A DNA stretch of 41,529 nucleotides from contig NZ_JACHJO010000016.1 in assembly GCF_014203695.1 (NCBI RefSeq), positions 1 through 41,529 on the forward strand, written 5' to 3'. This document shows, piece after piece, positions 32,699-41,529 of this stretch (within the stretch, counting starts at the first letter, position 1; each line of letters opens with the position of its first letter). The notes below the pieces were generated by a model. That model was not told where the DNA came from, searched no databases, and was given only the letters and a program-made list of their open reading frames with translations. Both the position numbers and the translations under genes were made by a program. The stretch comes from Nocardiopsis algeriensis. GTDB taxonomy: Bacteria > Actinomycetota > Actinomycetes > Streptosporangiales > Streptosporangiaceae.

Positions 32699-33865
32699 GT
32701 GAACCTCGCTGGGCTGCAGCAGGAGATCACCGCACTGGGCGGGCGCATCGCGGCCCTGCGCGACACGCACACCATGTACCCCGACGACGCCCGGGGCACC
32801 GCCGAGGCGGCACTGGCCGAGCTGGAGTACGCCGAACGGCTGCTGGGCGAGGCCGGGAACCAGCTGGCCCGCGTGCACGCGGAGCAGCCCGAGCCGCGCC
32901 GCTCCGACGACGAGGGAGAGCGCCCGCTGCTCCGGGCGCTGTTCACCCAGCTGCCGGTCCCCGTGGTGCTGCTCGACCACGAGGGCTACATCCGCAGGAT
33001 CAACAACGCGGGCGCCGAGCGGCTGGGCAGCGCGCCCGGCTATCTCACCGGCAAGCCCTTCGCCCACTTCGTGGACCTGCGCAGGCGTGCGGCGATGCAG
33101 TCGTGGCTGGCCGCGGTGCTGCGCGGCGACGGCGACGCCGACCTGGAGTCGAGGCTGGCCCAGCGCGGCTGGGCCGAGGACGTGCACCTGTCCATGACCC
33201 GCCTCGACCTGCCCACCGAGGCGCACCCGCTGGTGCTGGTGGCGATGTCACCGCCGATGAACGGCGGCGAGGAGGAGGGTCCCGCGCCCCTGGAACCGGA
33301 GGTGGAGGACCAGGTCGTCGTCCTGGCCGCCCGCCGCCTGGACGTGCTGACGAGGATGACCCGGCTTCTGCTGCGCTCCGCGGGACCGGGCGGCGAGGGT
33401 CGGCCGCCGGCGCTCGCCGACGCCGCCGAACTGCTCGCCGACTCGTACGCCGACTGGGTGATCGTCGACGTGTGCGACCTGCCGTCGGGGCCGGAGGCGG
33501 CCCGGCGGGCCGCCGTGGCGGGCCCACCCGACGCCACGCCCGACCAGCACCGGGAGGTCGCCGAGGCGGCCCCGGGGGACTCAGGCATCCCCGGGGAGGT
33601 CCTGGGCCGCGGGCAGTCGCTGCTGTTCCCCCTGATCGAGGACGAGGAGGTTCTGGGCCGGGCCTCCTCCGGCGCCCCCCTGCTCGCCCTCCTGGGCGCG
33701 GGCTCGCTGCTGTCGGTCCCGCTGCGGGGCAGCCGGGGCGTACGCGGAGCGCTCACCCTGATCCGCCGCAGCAACCGGGGCAGCTTCCGCCTCGCCGACC
33801 TGGGCGTGATCGAGGAGATCGGCGAGCACATCGGCCTCGCCCTGCCGCCCCGGTCGGCCGTCTGA
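32699..33865 (+). CDS. PAS and GAF-like sensor protein without output domain
   Basis: A 388-residue cytoplasmic protein. An N-terminal helical stretch (LQQEITALGGRIAALRDTH and AELEYAERLLGEAGNQLARVH) likely forms a coiled coil. A PAS domain lies at about residues 80-185 (LPVPVVLLDHEGYIRRINNAG, LTGKPFAHFVDLRRR). A GAF-like domain lies at about 210-385, ending GSLLSVPLRGSRGVRGALTLIRR and FRLADLGVIEEIGEHIGLAL. In related actinobacterial proteins such a sensor half is followed by a SpoIIE-type PP2C domain, but none is present here. The GTG at 32699 follows GGGAG. It is convergent with osaB and probably acts through protein contacts. Confidence 0.8.
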   Translation: MNLAGLQQEITALGGRIAALRDTHTMYPDDARGTAEAALAELEYAERLLGEAGNQLARVHAEQPEPRRSDDEGERPLLRALFTQLPVPVVLLDHEGYIRRINNAGAERLGSAPGYLTGKPFAHFVDLRRRAAMQSWLAAVLRGDGDADLESRLAQRGWAEDVHLSMTRLDLPTEAHPLVLVAMSPPMNGGEEEGPAPLEPEVEDQVVVLAARRLDVLTRMTRLLLRSAGPGGEGRPPALADAAELLADSYADWVIVDVCDLPSGPEAARRAAVAGPPDATPDQHREVAEAAPGDSGIPGEVLGRGQSLLFPLIEDEEVLGRASSGAPLLALLGAGSLLSVPLRGSRGVRGALTLIRRSNRGSFRLADLGVIEEIGEHIGLALPPRSAV

Positions 33866-33883
33866 AGGGATGAGTGGGGGGCA

Positions 33884-34531
33884 TCAGGGGCGGGCGTCGG
33901 GGCCGTGGAGGGCGTCCACGAGGGTGGTCAGGCGGGCCACGGCCTGGTCGACCCGGCGCACGCCCTCGACCAGCGGCTGATCGCCCTCCTGGTAGTGGGC
34001 CACGACGTGGTCGCGCAGGGCGGCGAGGTCGTGCTGGACCTGGCGGGCGCGCTGGGCGAGCTGGTCGGCGAGGATCTTGCCGGGCTCGCCCGTCTCCTGT
34101 CCGAGGTCGCGCTGGAGGGTCCGGGCCTGCTCGCGCATCTGCGCCTTGAGGTGGTGCAGCTCGACGAACACCTCGACCTTGGAGCGCAGCACCCAGGGGT
34201 CGAAGGGCTTGAGGAGGAAGTCGACCGCGCGTGAGGCGTAGCCGCGGAAGACCTCGTGCCGGTCGATCTCCTGGGCGGTCAGGAAGATGATCGGGACGTC
34301 TTTGGTCTTCTCCCGCTGCTTGATGTGCGCGGCCGTCTCGAACCCGTCCATGCCGGGCATGACCACGTCGAGGAGGATGACCGCGAAATCGGTGCCCAGA
34401 AGCTGTTTGAGCGCCTCCTCGCCCGAGCTGGCCCGGACGAGGTTCTGGTCGAGGGAGGTGAGGGCCGCCTCCAGGGCGATCAGGTTCTCGTCGCGGTCGT
34501 CGACGAGGAGGATGTTGGCCTTCTGGGTCAC
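33884..34531 (-). CDS. osaB: OsaB-like response regulator with C-terminal coiled coil
   Basis: A 215-residue protein. The receiver domain (about residues 5-125) has ILLVDDRDENL, phospho-acceptor Asp55 in VILLDVVMPGMDG, FLTAQ and the conserved Lys in FLLKPFDP. The remainder (HHLKAQMREQARTLQRDLGQ onward) is helical and coiled-coil-like, with no DNA-binding domain. This architecture and the position just after a multi-HAMP hybrid kinase match OsaB of the Streptomyces OsaA/OsaB osmoadaptation system. The GTG at 34531 has GGAG nine bases upstream. It lies 87 bp beyond the osaA stop, so it is probably one transcript. Confidence 0.85.
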   Translation of the reverse strand: MTQKANILLVDDRDENLIALEAALTSLDQNLVRASSGEEALKQLLGTDFAVILLDVVMPGMDGFETAAHIKQREKTKDVPIIFLTAQEIDRHEVFRGYASRAVDFLLKPFDPWVLRSKVEVFVELHHLKAQMREQARTLQRDLGQETGEPGKILADQLAQRARQVQHDLAALRDHVVAHYQEGDQPLVEGVRRVDQAVARLTTLVDALHGPDARP

Positions 34532-34618
34532 GGCTGATTACTCCAGGTCCTCGGTGGGGGCCCCGGCGGCGGCGCCCCCACTTCTGTGCTCGTTGCCCCC
34601 GGTGCGGCGGCAGGGGGC

Positions 34619-37600
34619 TCAGGCGCCATTGTGCCCCTCACCGGGATCGCCTTCCCCCGCCGGGCCGTCCGCTTCCTCGGCGAGCGCGGCCCGCGCGTCG
34701 TCGGCCGCGGCACCGGCGATGGTCTCCTCCCGGCCGGCGGTGAGCCAGCGGCGCATGACGTCCAGTAGGTGGTCGAGGTCCACGGGCTTGGTGACGTAGT
34801 CGGTGGCACCCGCGGCGAGGCTGCGCTCGCGGTCGCCCTGCATCGCCTTGGCGGTCAGGGAGATGATGGGCAGGTCGGCGAACTGCGGCATCTGGCGGAT
34901 GCGCTCGGTCGTCTGGTTGCCGTCCAGCTCGGGCATCATCACGTCCATCAGGACCAGGGAGATGTCCTCGTTGGCCTCGAGCTTGGCGATGCCCTCGTGG
35001 CCGTTGTCGGCGTAGAGGACCTCCAGCCCCTGCGCCTCCAGGGCGCTGGTGAGCGCGAAGACGTTGCGGACGTCGTCGTCGACGATGAGCACGCGCTGCC
35101 CGGCCAGCACCGCCTGGCGTTCGGGGTCGGAACGCGGCTCGGACCTCTCCCTGCTCCCGCTCTCCCCGCCGGCCGCCGGAAGTTCGGGCGTCTTGAGCAC
35201 CGGGACCGTGGGCAGTGTCTCGGTACCCAGGTCGGTGAGGGCCGCCATGGCCTCGTCGAAGTCCTCCGCCGGCATCACGTAGTCGTCCTGGTCGGTGCCC
35301 AGGACCGAGGACAGGACCGGGACCGCGTCCAGGCCGGTGTCCTCGCCCGCCCGGTCGCCCGCGTCCTCGGGCAGTCTCACCGGCAGCAGGAGGGTGAACG
35401 TGGAGCCCTGGTTGGCCACGCTCTGGACCCGGATCTCACCGCCCAGGAGACGGGCGAAGTTGCGGCTGATGGACAGGCCGAGCCCGGTTCCGCCGAAGCG
35501 CCGCGAGGTGCCGCCGTCACCCTGGTGGAAGGCCTCGAAGATGACCTGGAGCTTGTCCTCGGCGATACCGATACCGGTGTCGGCGACGGTGAACGCGATG
35601 ACCTCCTCGTCCTCCACGAACATCTCCAGGTCGGCCTCCTCCAGGGCCCACGCGGGCTCGATGAGCAGCCGCACCTCGCCCTGCGGGGTGAACTTGACCG
35701 CGTTGGACAGCAGGTTGCGCAGGATCTGCTGGAGGCGCTGCTCGTCGGTCCACAGGGTGTCGGGGATGTCGGGCGAGACGTCCACCGTGAAGGCCAGGCC
35801 CTGGTCCCCGGTGACGGGACGGAAGGTCGCCTCGACGTAGTCGACCAGCTGCGAGATGGAGACCTCGCTGGGCTGGACCTCGGCGCGGCCGGCCTCGACC
35901 TTGGACAGGTCGAGGATCTCGTCGATGAGCAGCAGCAGGTCGCTGCCGGCCTTGTGGATGGTCTGGGCGAACTCGACCTGCTTGGGCGTGAGGTTCTGCT
36001 CGGCGTTGTCGGCGAGCAGGCGCGCCAGGATGAGGAGGCTGTTGAGGGGCGTGCGCAGCTCGTGCGACATGTTCGCCAGGAACTCCGACTTGTACTTGGA
36101 GGAGACCTGGAGCTGGTGGGCGCGCTCCTCCAGGGCGTTCCTGGAGCGCTGGATCTGCTGGTTCTGGAGCTCGATCGCCCGGTTCTGGTTGGCGAGCTGG
36201 GTGGCCTTCTGGCGCAGCTCGGCGTTCTTGTTGCGCAGCTCCTCCTGCTGGCGCTGGAGCTCGTTGGAGCGCTCGCGCAGCTGGTTGGTGAGCTGCTGGG
36301 ACTGTTCGAGCAGGTCCTCGGTGCGCTTGTTGGCGAGGATGGTGTTGATGGTGGTGCCGAGGAGCGAGACCAGCTGGCGCAGGAAGTTCTTGTGGATCTC
36401 GTGGAACTCCTCGTAGGAGGCGAACTCCAGAACGCCCAGCGCCCGCTCCTCGGAGATGATCGGGAGGATGTACACGTGGCGGGGCGGGGCCTGGCCGAGC
36501 CCCGAGCTGATGGTCACGTAGTTCGGCGGGATGGAGCTGACCAGAATCTCGGTCTGCTGGGCGAGCGCCTCGCCGGCGAGCCCGACGCCCTTGCGGATAC
36601 GGCGGCGCTCCTCCCCCGGGTCGAAGCCGAAGCCCGCGTAGAGGCGGAAGACCTCCTGGTCGTCCATGTCCTCGGGCAGGTAGCAGACGCCGTACTGGGA
36701 GTTCATCAGCGGCGTCACCTCGGTCATGATGAGGCGCGCCAGCTCCTTGAGGTCGCGGTGTCCCTGGATGTGGCCGGAGATGCGGGCCACGTTGGACTTG
36801 AGCCAGTCGGCGTCGTGCTGGGTGGCGGTGGTCTCGCGCAGGTTGGACACCATCAGGTTGATGTTGTCCTTGAGCTGCTCCATCTCGCCGCGGGCATCGA
36901 CCTGGATGCTGCGGGTGAGGTCGCCCTTGGCGACGGCGTTGGCGACCTCGGCGATCGCCCGGACCTGGGTGGTGAGGTTGCCGGCCAGGCCGTTGACGCT
37001 GTCGGTGAGCTGCTTCCAGGTTCCGGAGACGCCCTCCACCTTGGCCTGCCCGCCCAGCTGGCCCAGCGTGCCGACCTCGTAGGCGACGCGGGTGACCTCG
37101 GCGGCGAACGCCGACAGCTGGTCGACCATGGCGTTGACCGTCGTCTTGACCTCGAGGATCTCGCCCTGGGCGTTGACGTCGATCCTCTTGGTGAGGTCAC
37201 CGGCGGCGACCGCGGTGGTGACCTCGGAGATGTTGCGCACCTGCGTGGTGAGGTTGTGCGACATCGAGTTGACGTTCTCGGTCAGGTCCTTCCAGATGCC
37301 CGACACGCCCTTGACGTCCGCGCGACCGCCCAGCTTGCCCTCGGTGCCCACCTCCCGGGCCACCCGGGTCACCTCGTCGGCGAAGGCGTCGAGCTGGTCG
37401 ACCATCACGTTGATGGTCTCCTTCAGCTCCAGGATCTCGCCCTTGGCGTTGACCGTGACCTTCTTGGTGAGGTCGCCGGCCGCGACGGCCCGCGTGACCA
37501 TGGAGATCTGCCGCACCTGGTAGGTCAGGTTGTTGGCCATGGAGTTGACGTTGTCGGTCAGGTCCTTCCAGACGCCGGAGACGTCGCGGACGTGGGCCTG

Positions 37601-38950
37601 CCCGGCCAGCTTGCCCTCGGTACCCACCTCGCGGGCCACACGGGTGACCTCCCCCGCGAAGGAGTCGAGCTGGTCGACCATCTTGTTGATGGTGTCCTTG
37701 AGCTCGAGGATCTCGCCCTGGGCGTCGACGGTGATCTTCTTGGTGAGGTCGCCGGCCGCGACGGCGGTGGTCACCTGCGAGATGTTGCGGACCTGGTAGG
37801 TGAGGCTGTTGGCCATGGAGTTGACGTTGTCGGTCAGGTCCTTCCAGATACCCGACACGCCCTTGACGTTGGCGCGACCGCCCAGCTTGCCCTCGGTACC
37901 CACCTCGCGGGCCACCCGGGTCACCTCGTCGGCGAAGGAGTCGAGCTGGTCGACCATGGTGTTCACGGTGTTCTTCAGGGCGAGCATCTCGCCCTGGACG
38001 TCCACCTGGACCTTCTGGGTCAGGTCGCCCCGGGCGACCGCCGCCGTCACCTGGGAGATGTCCCGCACCTGGTTGGTGAGGTTGTCGGCCATGGAGTTGA
38101 CGTTGTCGGTGAGGTTCTTCCAGATGCCCTGCACCCCGCGCACGTTGGCGCGACCGCCGAGTTTGCCCTCGGTACCCACCTCGCGGGCCACCCGGGTCAC
38201 CTCGTCGGCGAACGTCGACAGCTGGTCCACCATCGTGTTGACCGTGTCCTTGAGCTCGAGCATCTCGCCCTGGACGTCGATGGTGATCTTCTTGCTCAGG
38301 TCGCCCCGGGCGACGGCGGTGGTCACCGCGGAGATGTCGCGCACCTGGACGGTGAGGCGGGAGGCCATCTGGTTGACCGCCTCGGTGACCTCGCGCCAGG
38401 CACCCGAGACGTCCTCCACCCTGGCGATGCCGCCGAGCTTGCCCTCGGTGCCCACCTCCCGGGCCACGCGCGTGACCTCGTGGGTGAAGCCGCTCATCTG
38501 GTCGGCCATCCGGTTGACGGTGGTGGCCAGGCGCAGCAGGTCGCCCTTGAGCTCACCGCGCCGCCCCTGCGTGGAGGCGCGCAGCGTCAGCTGGCCGTCG
38601 GCGACGGCGTCGAGGACGCGGGCGACGTCGGTCACCGGTTCGGCGACCTCGTCGAGAAGGCTGTTGAGGGCGTTGGAGCTCTCGTCCCACGCGCCCCTCT
38701 GGGCCGAGTTGATGACGATCCGCTCGTTGAGGCGCCCCTCGTTGCGTACGACGTCGCCGACCCGCTTCAGCTCGCTGGAGAGCTGTTCGCTGTTGTCGAC
38801 GACCTCGTTGAACACAGAGGCGATCTCCCGCATCGTGCCGTCTCCGCGCTTGCGCAGCCGCACCGTGAAGTCCCCGTCGCGCATGCGGTACAGGGCACGC
38901 AGAATCTCGTCGAGCTGGTCGTCGGCAACCTCGTTGACCGCCTCGGGCAT
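34619..38950 (-). CDS. osaA: OsaA-like multi-HAMP hybrid histidine kinase
   Basis: A 1443-residue soluble kinase with no transmembrane helix. Two divergent HAMP-like segments (residues 1-153) precede six 92-residue HAMP units (154-705), each with [17 protein letters not shown] or a close variant. A GAF domain follows (about 735-880), then a Gln-rich coiled coil (about 885-950). HisKA has His963 in [16 protein letters not shown]. The ATPase domain has [23 protein letters not shown] and [10 protein letters not shown]. After an acidic linker, a C-terminal receiver has Asp1336 in [19 protein letters not shown] lies nine bases before the ATG. The layout resembles fungal group III kinases and Streptomyces OsaA, which govern osmotic responses. 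Confidence 0.9.
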   Translation of the reverse strand: MPEAVNEVADDQLDEILRALYRMRDGDFTVRLRKRGDGTMREIASVFNEVVDNSEQLSSELKRVGDVVRNEGRLNERIVINSAQRGAWDESSNALNSLLDEVAEPVTDVARVLDAVADGQLTLRASTQGRRGELKGDLLRLATTVNRMADQMSGFTHEVTRVAREVGTEGKLGGIARVEDVSGAWREVTEAVNQMASRLTVQVRDISAVTTAVARGDLSKKITIDVQGEMLELKDTVNTMVDQLSTFADEVTRVAREVGTEGKLGGRANVRGVQGIWKNLTDNVNSMADNLTNQVRDISQVTAAVARGDLTQKVQVDVQGEMLALKNTVNTMVDQLDSFADEVTRVAREVGTEGKLGGRANVKGVSGIWKDLTDNVNSMANSLTYQVRNISQVTTAVAAGDLTKKITVDAQGEILELKDTINKMVDQLDSFAGEVTRVAREVGTEGKLAGQAHVRDVSGVWKDLTDNVNSMANNLTYQVRQISMVTRAVAAGDLTKKVTVNAKGEILELKETINVMVDQLDAFADEVTRVAREVGTEGKLGGRADVKGVSGIWKDLTENVNSMSHNLTTQVRNISEVTTAVAAGDLTKRIDVNAQGEILEVKTTVNAMVDQLSAFAAEVTRVAYEVGTLGQLGGQAKVEGVSGTWKQLTDSVNGLAGNLTTQVRAIAEVANAVAKGDLTRSIQVDARGEMEQLKDNINLMVSNLRETTATQHDADWLKSNVARISGHIQGHRDLKELARLIMTEVTPLMNSQYGVCYLPEDMDDQEVFRLYAGFGFDPGEERRRIRKGVGLAGEALAQQTEILVSSIPPNYVTISSGLGQAPPRHVYILPIISEERALGVLEFASYEEFHEIHKNFLRQLVSLLGTTINTILANKRTEDLLEQSQQLTNQLRERSNELQRQQEELRNKNAELRQKATQLANQNRAIELQNQQIQRSRNALEERAHQLQVSSKYKSEFLANMSHELRTPLNSLLILARLLADNAEQNLTPKQVEFAQTIHKAGSDLLLLIDEILDLSKVEAGRAEVQPSEVSISQLVDYVEATFRPVTGDQGLAFTVDVSPDIPDTLWTDEQRLQQILRNLLSNAVKFTPQGEVRLLIEPAWALEEADLEMFVEDEEVIAFTVADTGIGIAEDKLQVIFEAFHQGDGGTSRRFGGTGLGLSISRNFARLLGGEIRVQSVANQGSTFTLLLPVRLPEDAGDRAGEDTGLDAVPVLSSVLGTDQDDYVMPAEDFDEAMAALTDLGTETLPTVPVLKTPELPAAGGESGSRERSEPRSDPERQAVLAGQRVLIVDDDVRNVFALTSALEAQGLEVLYADNGHEGIAKLEANEDISLVLMDVMMPELDGNQTTERIRQMPQFADLPIISLTAKAMQGDRERSLAAGATDYVTKPVDLDHLLDVMRRWLTAGREETIAGAAADDARAALAEEADGPAGEGDPGEGHNGA
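36836..38491 (-). repeat. Six in-frame 276-bp tandem repeats within osaA
   Basis: Six consecutive units of exactly 92 codons encode poly-HAMP modules at residues 154, 246, 338, 430, 522 and 614. Units 1-5 share 15 or more identical residues in [15 protein letters not shown]; unit 6 diverges ([12 protein letters not shown]). The DNA is conserved too, which invites recombination between units. Confidence 0.9.
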
Positions 38951-39080
38951 CGAAGAATCCCTCCCAGTGCACCGTCGGGACCACCGCCCGAAAGAGCGGA
39001 GTGTCGACTTACACTAACCGCCGATCCCACAGTACAGAGGCGGCTTCCTGTCGGCAGTCCCTTCGCCGAGCTGCTCCGCC
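38951..39080. promoter_or_regulatory. Divergent osaA/osaC promoter region
   Basis: This 130-bp gap must hold both promoters. TACACT (39010-39015, plus) and TAGTGT (39011-39016 read on minus) are overlapping -10-like hexamers in the only AT-rich patch. Neither has a TTGACA-like -35 at proper spacing. Confidence 0.3.
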
Positions 39081-41372
39081 GTGCGGGCATACCGTCCGGT
39101 CGGGCCCGGGAAGTCGGCGTATCGTGTCAACGACCACTCTTTTCCGAACCCCGTATCCAGCGACGAAGGACCCGAGGGCTTGCCAGCACACGACGCGTTG
39201 AAGGTCGCTCGACGAGAGTTCCCACCCGCTCCGGAGACCGCGTCCGCGGCCCGGGAGTTCGTCCACGACACCCTTCTGTTCTGGGGTGTGCCCACTCCGT
39301 TCGACGATGTGATCCTCCTGGTGAGCGAGCTGGTCACCAACGCGGTCGTACACGCGCGCTCCCCTCTCGAGGTGGTCCTGCGGCGGCTGGAGGGATCCAC
39401 CGAGGTGATGGTCACCGACTCCGCCCCCGAGCGCTCCGTCCCCCAGGCGGGACCACTGCGCGTGGACGCCTCCGGACCGGCGGGCGAGGGCCGCGTCGGC
39501 GGACTGGGCCTGGCCCTGGCGTCGGCGATCGCGACGAGCTGGGGCGTGAGCTACGGGCACACCGACAAGGCCGTGTGGTTCCGCATCGACGACTCCGGCG
39601 GCGGCCGGACCACCCTGGAGGCGCCCTCGGTGCCGCGCCGCGCCCAGCAGGTCCGTACACCGCGCCCGGCCGCGTGGTCGGCCCTGGACGCGGCCCTGGG
39701 TTCGCGGCTGACGCTGCCGCAGCTCCTGGAGCGGACCGTGGAGTACGCGTCCACGGCACTGGGCGGGGACGCGGCCTACATCGCTCTCGCCACCTCCGAC
39801 GAGACCATGTGGGAGGTGCGCGCGGCGATCGGTCTCTCCTCGTCGGGCCTGCCGTGGCGCCCGCTGCGCATACGGACCGAGGAGGCGTTCGCGTCGGCGG
39901 CGCCGGAGCCGGGCGCCGTGATCAACGACGACCTGGCCACCGCCCGTGCGCACCGCGGACGCCTGGCGCACGCGGGCATGCGCTCCCTGGTGACGGCGCC
40001 GCTCATCGTGGACGGCCGTGTGACCGGTCTGCTGGGGGTGGCCTCGCGGCGGGCCCGGCACTTCGGCAAGTCCGCGGCGCGGCGGCTCCAGGAGGGCGCC
40101 GACCTGATCGCGCTGCCCGTGGAGCGCGCCCGCCTGGCGGAGGTGGAGCGCAACCGGCGGGCGTCGCTGAGCTTCCTGGCCGAGGCCAGCGACCTGCTCG
40201 CCGGCACGCTGGACGAGCGGATGACCGGCGCGCTGACGGCGCAGCTGATCACGTCGCGGCTGGGCAGGTGGTGCGCGATCCACACCGTCACCGAGCTGGG
40301 CGTGCCGAAGCTGACACACGTCATGCACGGCAACGAGAACTACAACGACGTCCTGCGGGAGCTCCTGAAGGGCCCTCCGCCGAGCGAGCAGCGCGACCCG
40401 CAGCCCCTGTGGACCGCGGCCGGCCTGGCCGAGCACGGGTTGGACGAACCGCTGGTGCACGAGCTGGCGCACGGCCCGGCGATCAGCATCCCGCTCGTGG
40501 CGCACGGGCGCGAGCTCGGCAGGATGACCATCGGCAAGAACGAGGGCGAGGACTTCACCCGCGACGAGGTGGACGTCGCCGACGACCTCAGCCGCCGGGT
40601 CGCCTCGGCGATGGAGAACGCCCGGCTGCACGAGCGGCAGGCGTCCATGAGCGTGGCGCTCCAGCGCAGCCTCCTGCCCGCCAAGGAGAAGGAGCCCACG
40701 ATCCCGGGCGTGGACCATGCGGTGTTCTACAACCCGGCGGACGAGAAGAACGTGGTCGGCGGCGACTTCTACGACGTGTTCGCGGCCAGCGGCCGGTGGT
40801 GCTTCGCGATCGGCGACGTGTGCGGAACGGGCCCGGAGGCGGCGGCGGTGACCGGGCTGGCCCGGCACACCCTGCGGGCCCTAGCCAAGGAGGGGTTCGC
40901 GCCGTCGCACATCATGCACCGGCTGAACACGGCGATCCTCGACGAGAACACCTCGACCCGGTTCCTGACCATGCTGTACGGGGAGATGGCCCCGGCCACC
41001 GACGACGAGGGCGGCATGCGGGTGCGCATGGTGTGCGCGGGGCATCCGCTACCGCTGCGGCTGAACCGCAAGGGCGAGGTGGAGCAGTTCGGCACCTCGC
41101 AGCCGCTCCTGGGCGCGTTCGAGGACGTGAGCTTCACCACCGAGAGCGTGGACATACGCCCGGGCGAGGTGGTGCTGGCGGTGACCGACGGCGTGACCGA
41201 GCGGCGCAGCAACTCCGACATGCTCGGGGACACGGGCCTGGAGCGCATCTTCTCGGGCTGCGCGGGCCTCACCGCCCAGGCCGTCATCAGCCGCATCGAG
41301 CGCGAGCTGGAGGAGTACTCCCCCGGCGGCCACACCGACGACACCGCGATGCTGGTGCTGCGCTTCCTCTGA
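39081..41372 (+). CDS. osaC: OsaC-like RsbW-GAF-PP2C (SpoIIE-type) regulator
   Basis: A 763-residue multidomain protein. An N-terminal RsbW-like ATPase (about residues 45-175) has LLVSELVTNAVVHARSP and GRVGGLGLALASAIATSWG. Two GAF-like regions follow (about 200-345 and 360-520). The C-terminal SpoIIE/PP2C phosphatase has VVGGDFYDVF, AIGDVCGTGPEAAAVTGLARH, VCAGHPLPLRL, AVTDGVTERRS and GHTDDTAMLVLRF, so the metal-binding acids are present. It can in principle phosphorylate and dephosphorylate STAS antagonists. The start is uncertain: GTG at 39081 has no Shine-Dalgarno, and TTG at 39180 would start just before the ATPase domain. It is divergent from osaA. In Streptomyces OsaC modulates SigB activity after osmotic stress. 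Confidence 0.86.
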   Translation: MRAYRPVGPGKSAYRVNDHSFPNPVSSDEGPEGLPAHDALKVARREFPPAPETASAAREFVHDTLLFWGVPTPFDDVILLVSELVTNAVVHARSPLEVVLRRLEGSTEVMVTDSAPERSVPQAGPLRVDASGPAGEGRVGGLGLALASAIATSWGVSYGHTDKAVWFRIDDSGGGRTTLEAPSVPRRAQQVRTPRPAAWSALDAALGSRLTLPQLLERTVEYASTALGGDAAYIALATSDETMWEVRAAIGLSSSGLPWRPLRIRTEEAFASAAPEPGAVINDDLATARAHRGRLAHAGMRSLVTAPLIVDGRVTGLLGVASRRARHFGKSAARRLQEGADLIALPVERARLAEVERNRRASLSFLAEASDLLAGTLDERMTGALTAQLITSRLGRWCAIHTVTELGVPKLTHVMHGNENYNDVLRELLKGPPPSEQRDPQPLWTAAGLAEHGLDEPLVHELAHGPAISIPLVAHGRELGRMTIGKNEGEDFTRDEVDVADDLSRRVASAMENARLHERQASMSVALQRSLLPAKEKEPTIPGVDHAVFYNPADEKNVVGGDFYDVFAASGRWCFAIGDVCGTGPEAAAVTGLARHTLRALAKEGFAPSHIMHRLNTAILDENTSTRFLTMLYGEMAPATDDEGGMRVRMVCAGHPLPLRLNRKGEVEQFGTSQPLLGAFEDVSFTTESVDIRPGEVVLAVTDGVTERRSNSDMLGDTGLERIFSGCAGLTAQAVISRIERELEEYSPGGHTDDTAMLVLRFL

Positions 41373-41383
41373 CGAGGGTGGTG

Positions 41384-41419
41384 GCGGGCGAGGTGCGGAC
41401 CGAAGCGCCGGTCGCCCGC
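41384..41419 (+). terminator. Possible terminator after osaC
   Basis: GCGGGCGA (41384-41391) and TCGCCCGC (41412-41419) form an 8-bp stem with a 20-nt loop that can fold further, 11 bp beyond the stop. No T-run follows. Confidence 0.45.
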
Positions 41420-41529
41420 AAGCCCACCCGCGCTCCAGGGGGTGTGCCGTGAGGGCGCCGGCGGGGTTCTGCAGGAGTGGAGCGAACGCCCGAGGAACGA
41501 GGGCGTGAGCGCAGCGACGAAGAACCGCG
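41420..41529. other. Window-end intergenic DNA with GAACGAGGGCG-type repeats
   Basis: No gene is discernible. ACGCCC and GGGCGT form an inverted pair around GAGGAACGA, within a run of GAGCGAACG/GAACGAGG/GAGCGCAGCGACGAAG phrases. These look like the degenerate intergenic repeats often seen at gene ends in actinomycetes. Confidence 0.3.

Noticed and set aside
36836..38491. CRISPR-like or mobile tandem repeat
   Set aside because: The 276-bp units are in frame, a multiple of three, and encode HAMP modules; there are no spacers.
34769..41452. A plus-strand frame of more than 2200 codons opposite osaA and running across osaC
   Set aside because: It is the mirror of the GC-rich codon pattern of osaA. 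It has no recognisable domain and is low-complexity, while the minus strand encodes a perfectly coherent HAMP-GAF-kinase-receiver protein.

Overview
The window is about 41.5 kb of very GC-rich DNA with GC-saturated third codon positions. It has many GTG starts, a WhiB-like Fe-S protein, PspC-toastrack proteins, a mutT1-ppk pair, GAF-ANTAR and STAS/RsbW-type regulators, and an OsaABC-type locus. This points to a filamentous actinomycete, plausibly a Nocardiopsis-like member of Streptosporangiales. The genus is inferred from gene content only. No tRNA, rRNA, CRISPR array, insertion sequence or phage gene was seen.

Layout. 1-7.3 kb: pcrA helicase (-), a nucleoside hydrolase (+), and a PspC sensor kinase/LuxR regulator pair (-) divergent from a PspC-toastrack membrane protein and a small membrane protein (+). 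7.3-17.4 kb: rsmA/ksgA, an alpha-methylacyl-CoA racemase, a large membrane protein, a STAS protein, an M50-like membrane protein, an SRPBCC protein, and the mutT1-ppk pair with a PHO-box-like repeat upstream. 17.4-24.8 kb, all on the minus strand: a CPBP membrane protein, the ectoine ABC transporter ehuBCDA, and the ectoine synthesis genes ectABC. No ectD is present, and ectC is separated from ectB by 302 bp holding a 34-bp palindrome and an interspersed repeat. 25-27.5 kb: a WhiB-like gene, then a His-rich membrane segment in frame with a CopC-like protein. 27.5-41.4 kb: a PP2C phosphatase, a glycosyltransferase, and a dense signalling block. That block holds a MEDS-RsbW-like ATPase, a STAS antagonist, a GAF-ANTAR protein, a PAS/GAF-like sensor, then osaB, osaA (a multi-HAMP hybrid kinase) and divergent osaC (ATPase-GAF-PP2C).

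How it fits together. The right two thirds reads as an osmoadaptation region. It combines compatible-solute synthesis (ectABC), re-uptake (ehuBCDA), an OsaABC-like osmotic signalling system, and partner-switching proteins of the kind that control SigB-type stress sigma factors. A three-fold GTnAC repeat with exact 11-nt period lies between ectA and the WhiB gene. It looks like a GlnR/PhoP-type site and could tie ectoine production to nitrogen or phosphate status. A related 11-nt tandem array sits in front of ppk. Three intergenic copies of a palindromic repeat abut the 3' ends of ehuA, ectB and the PP2C gene.
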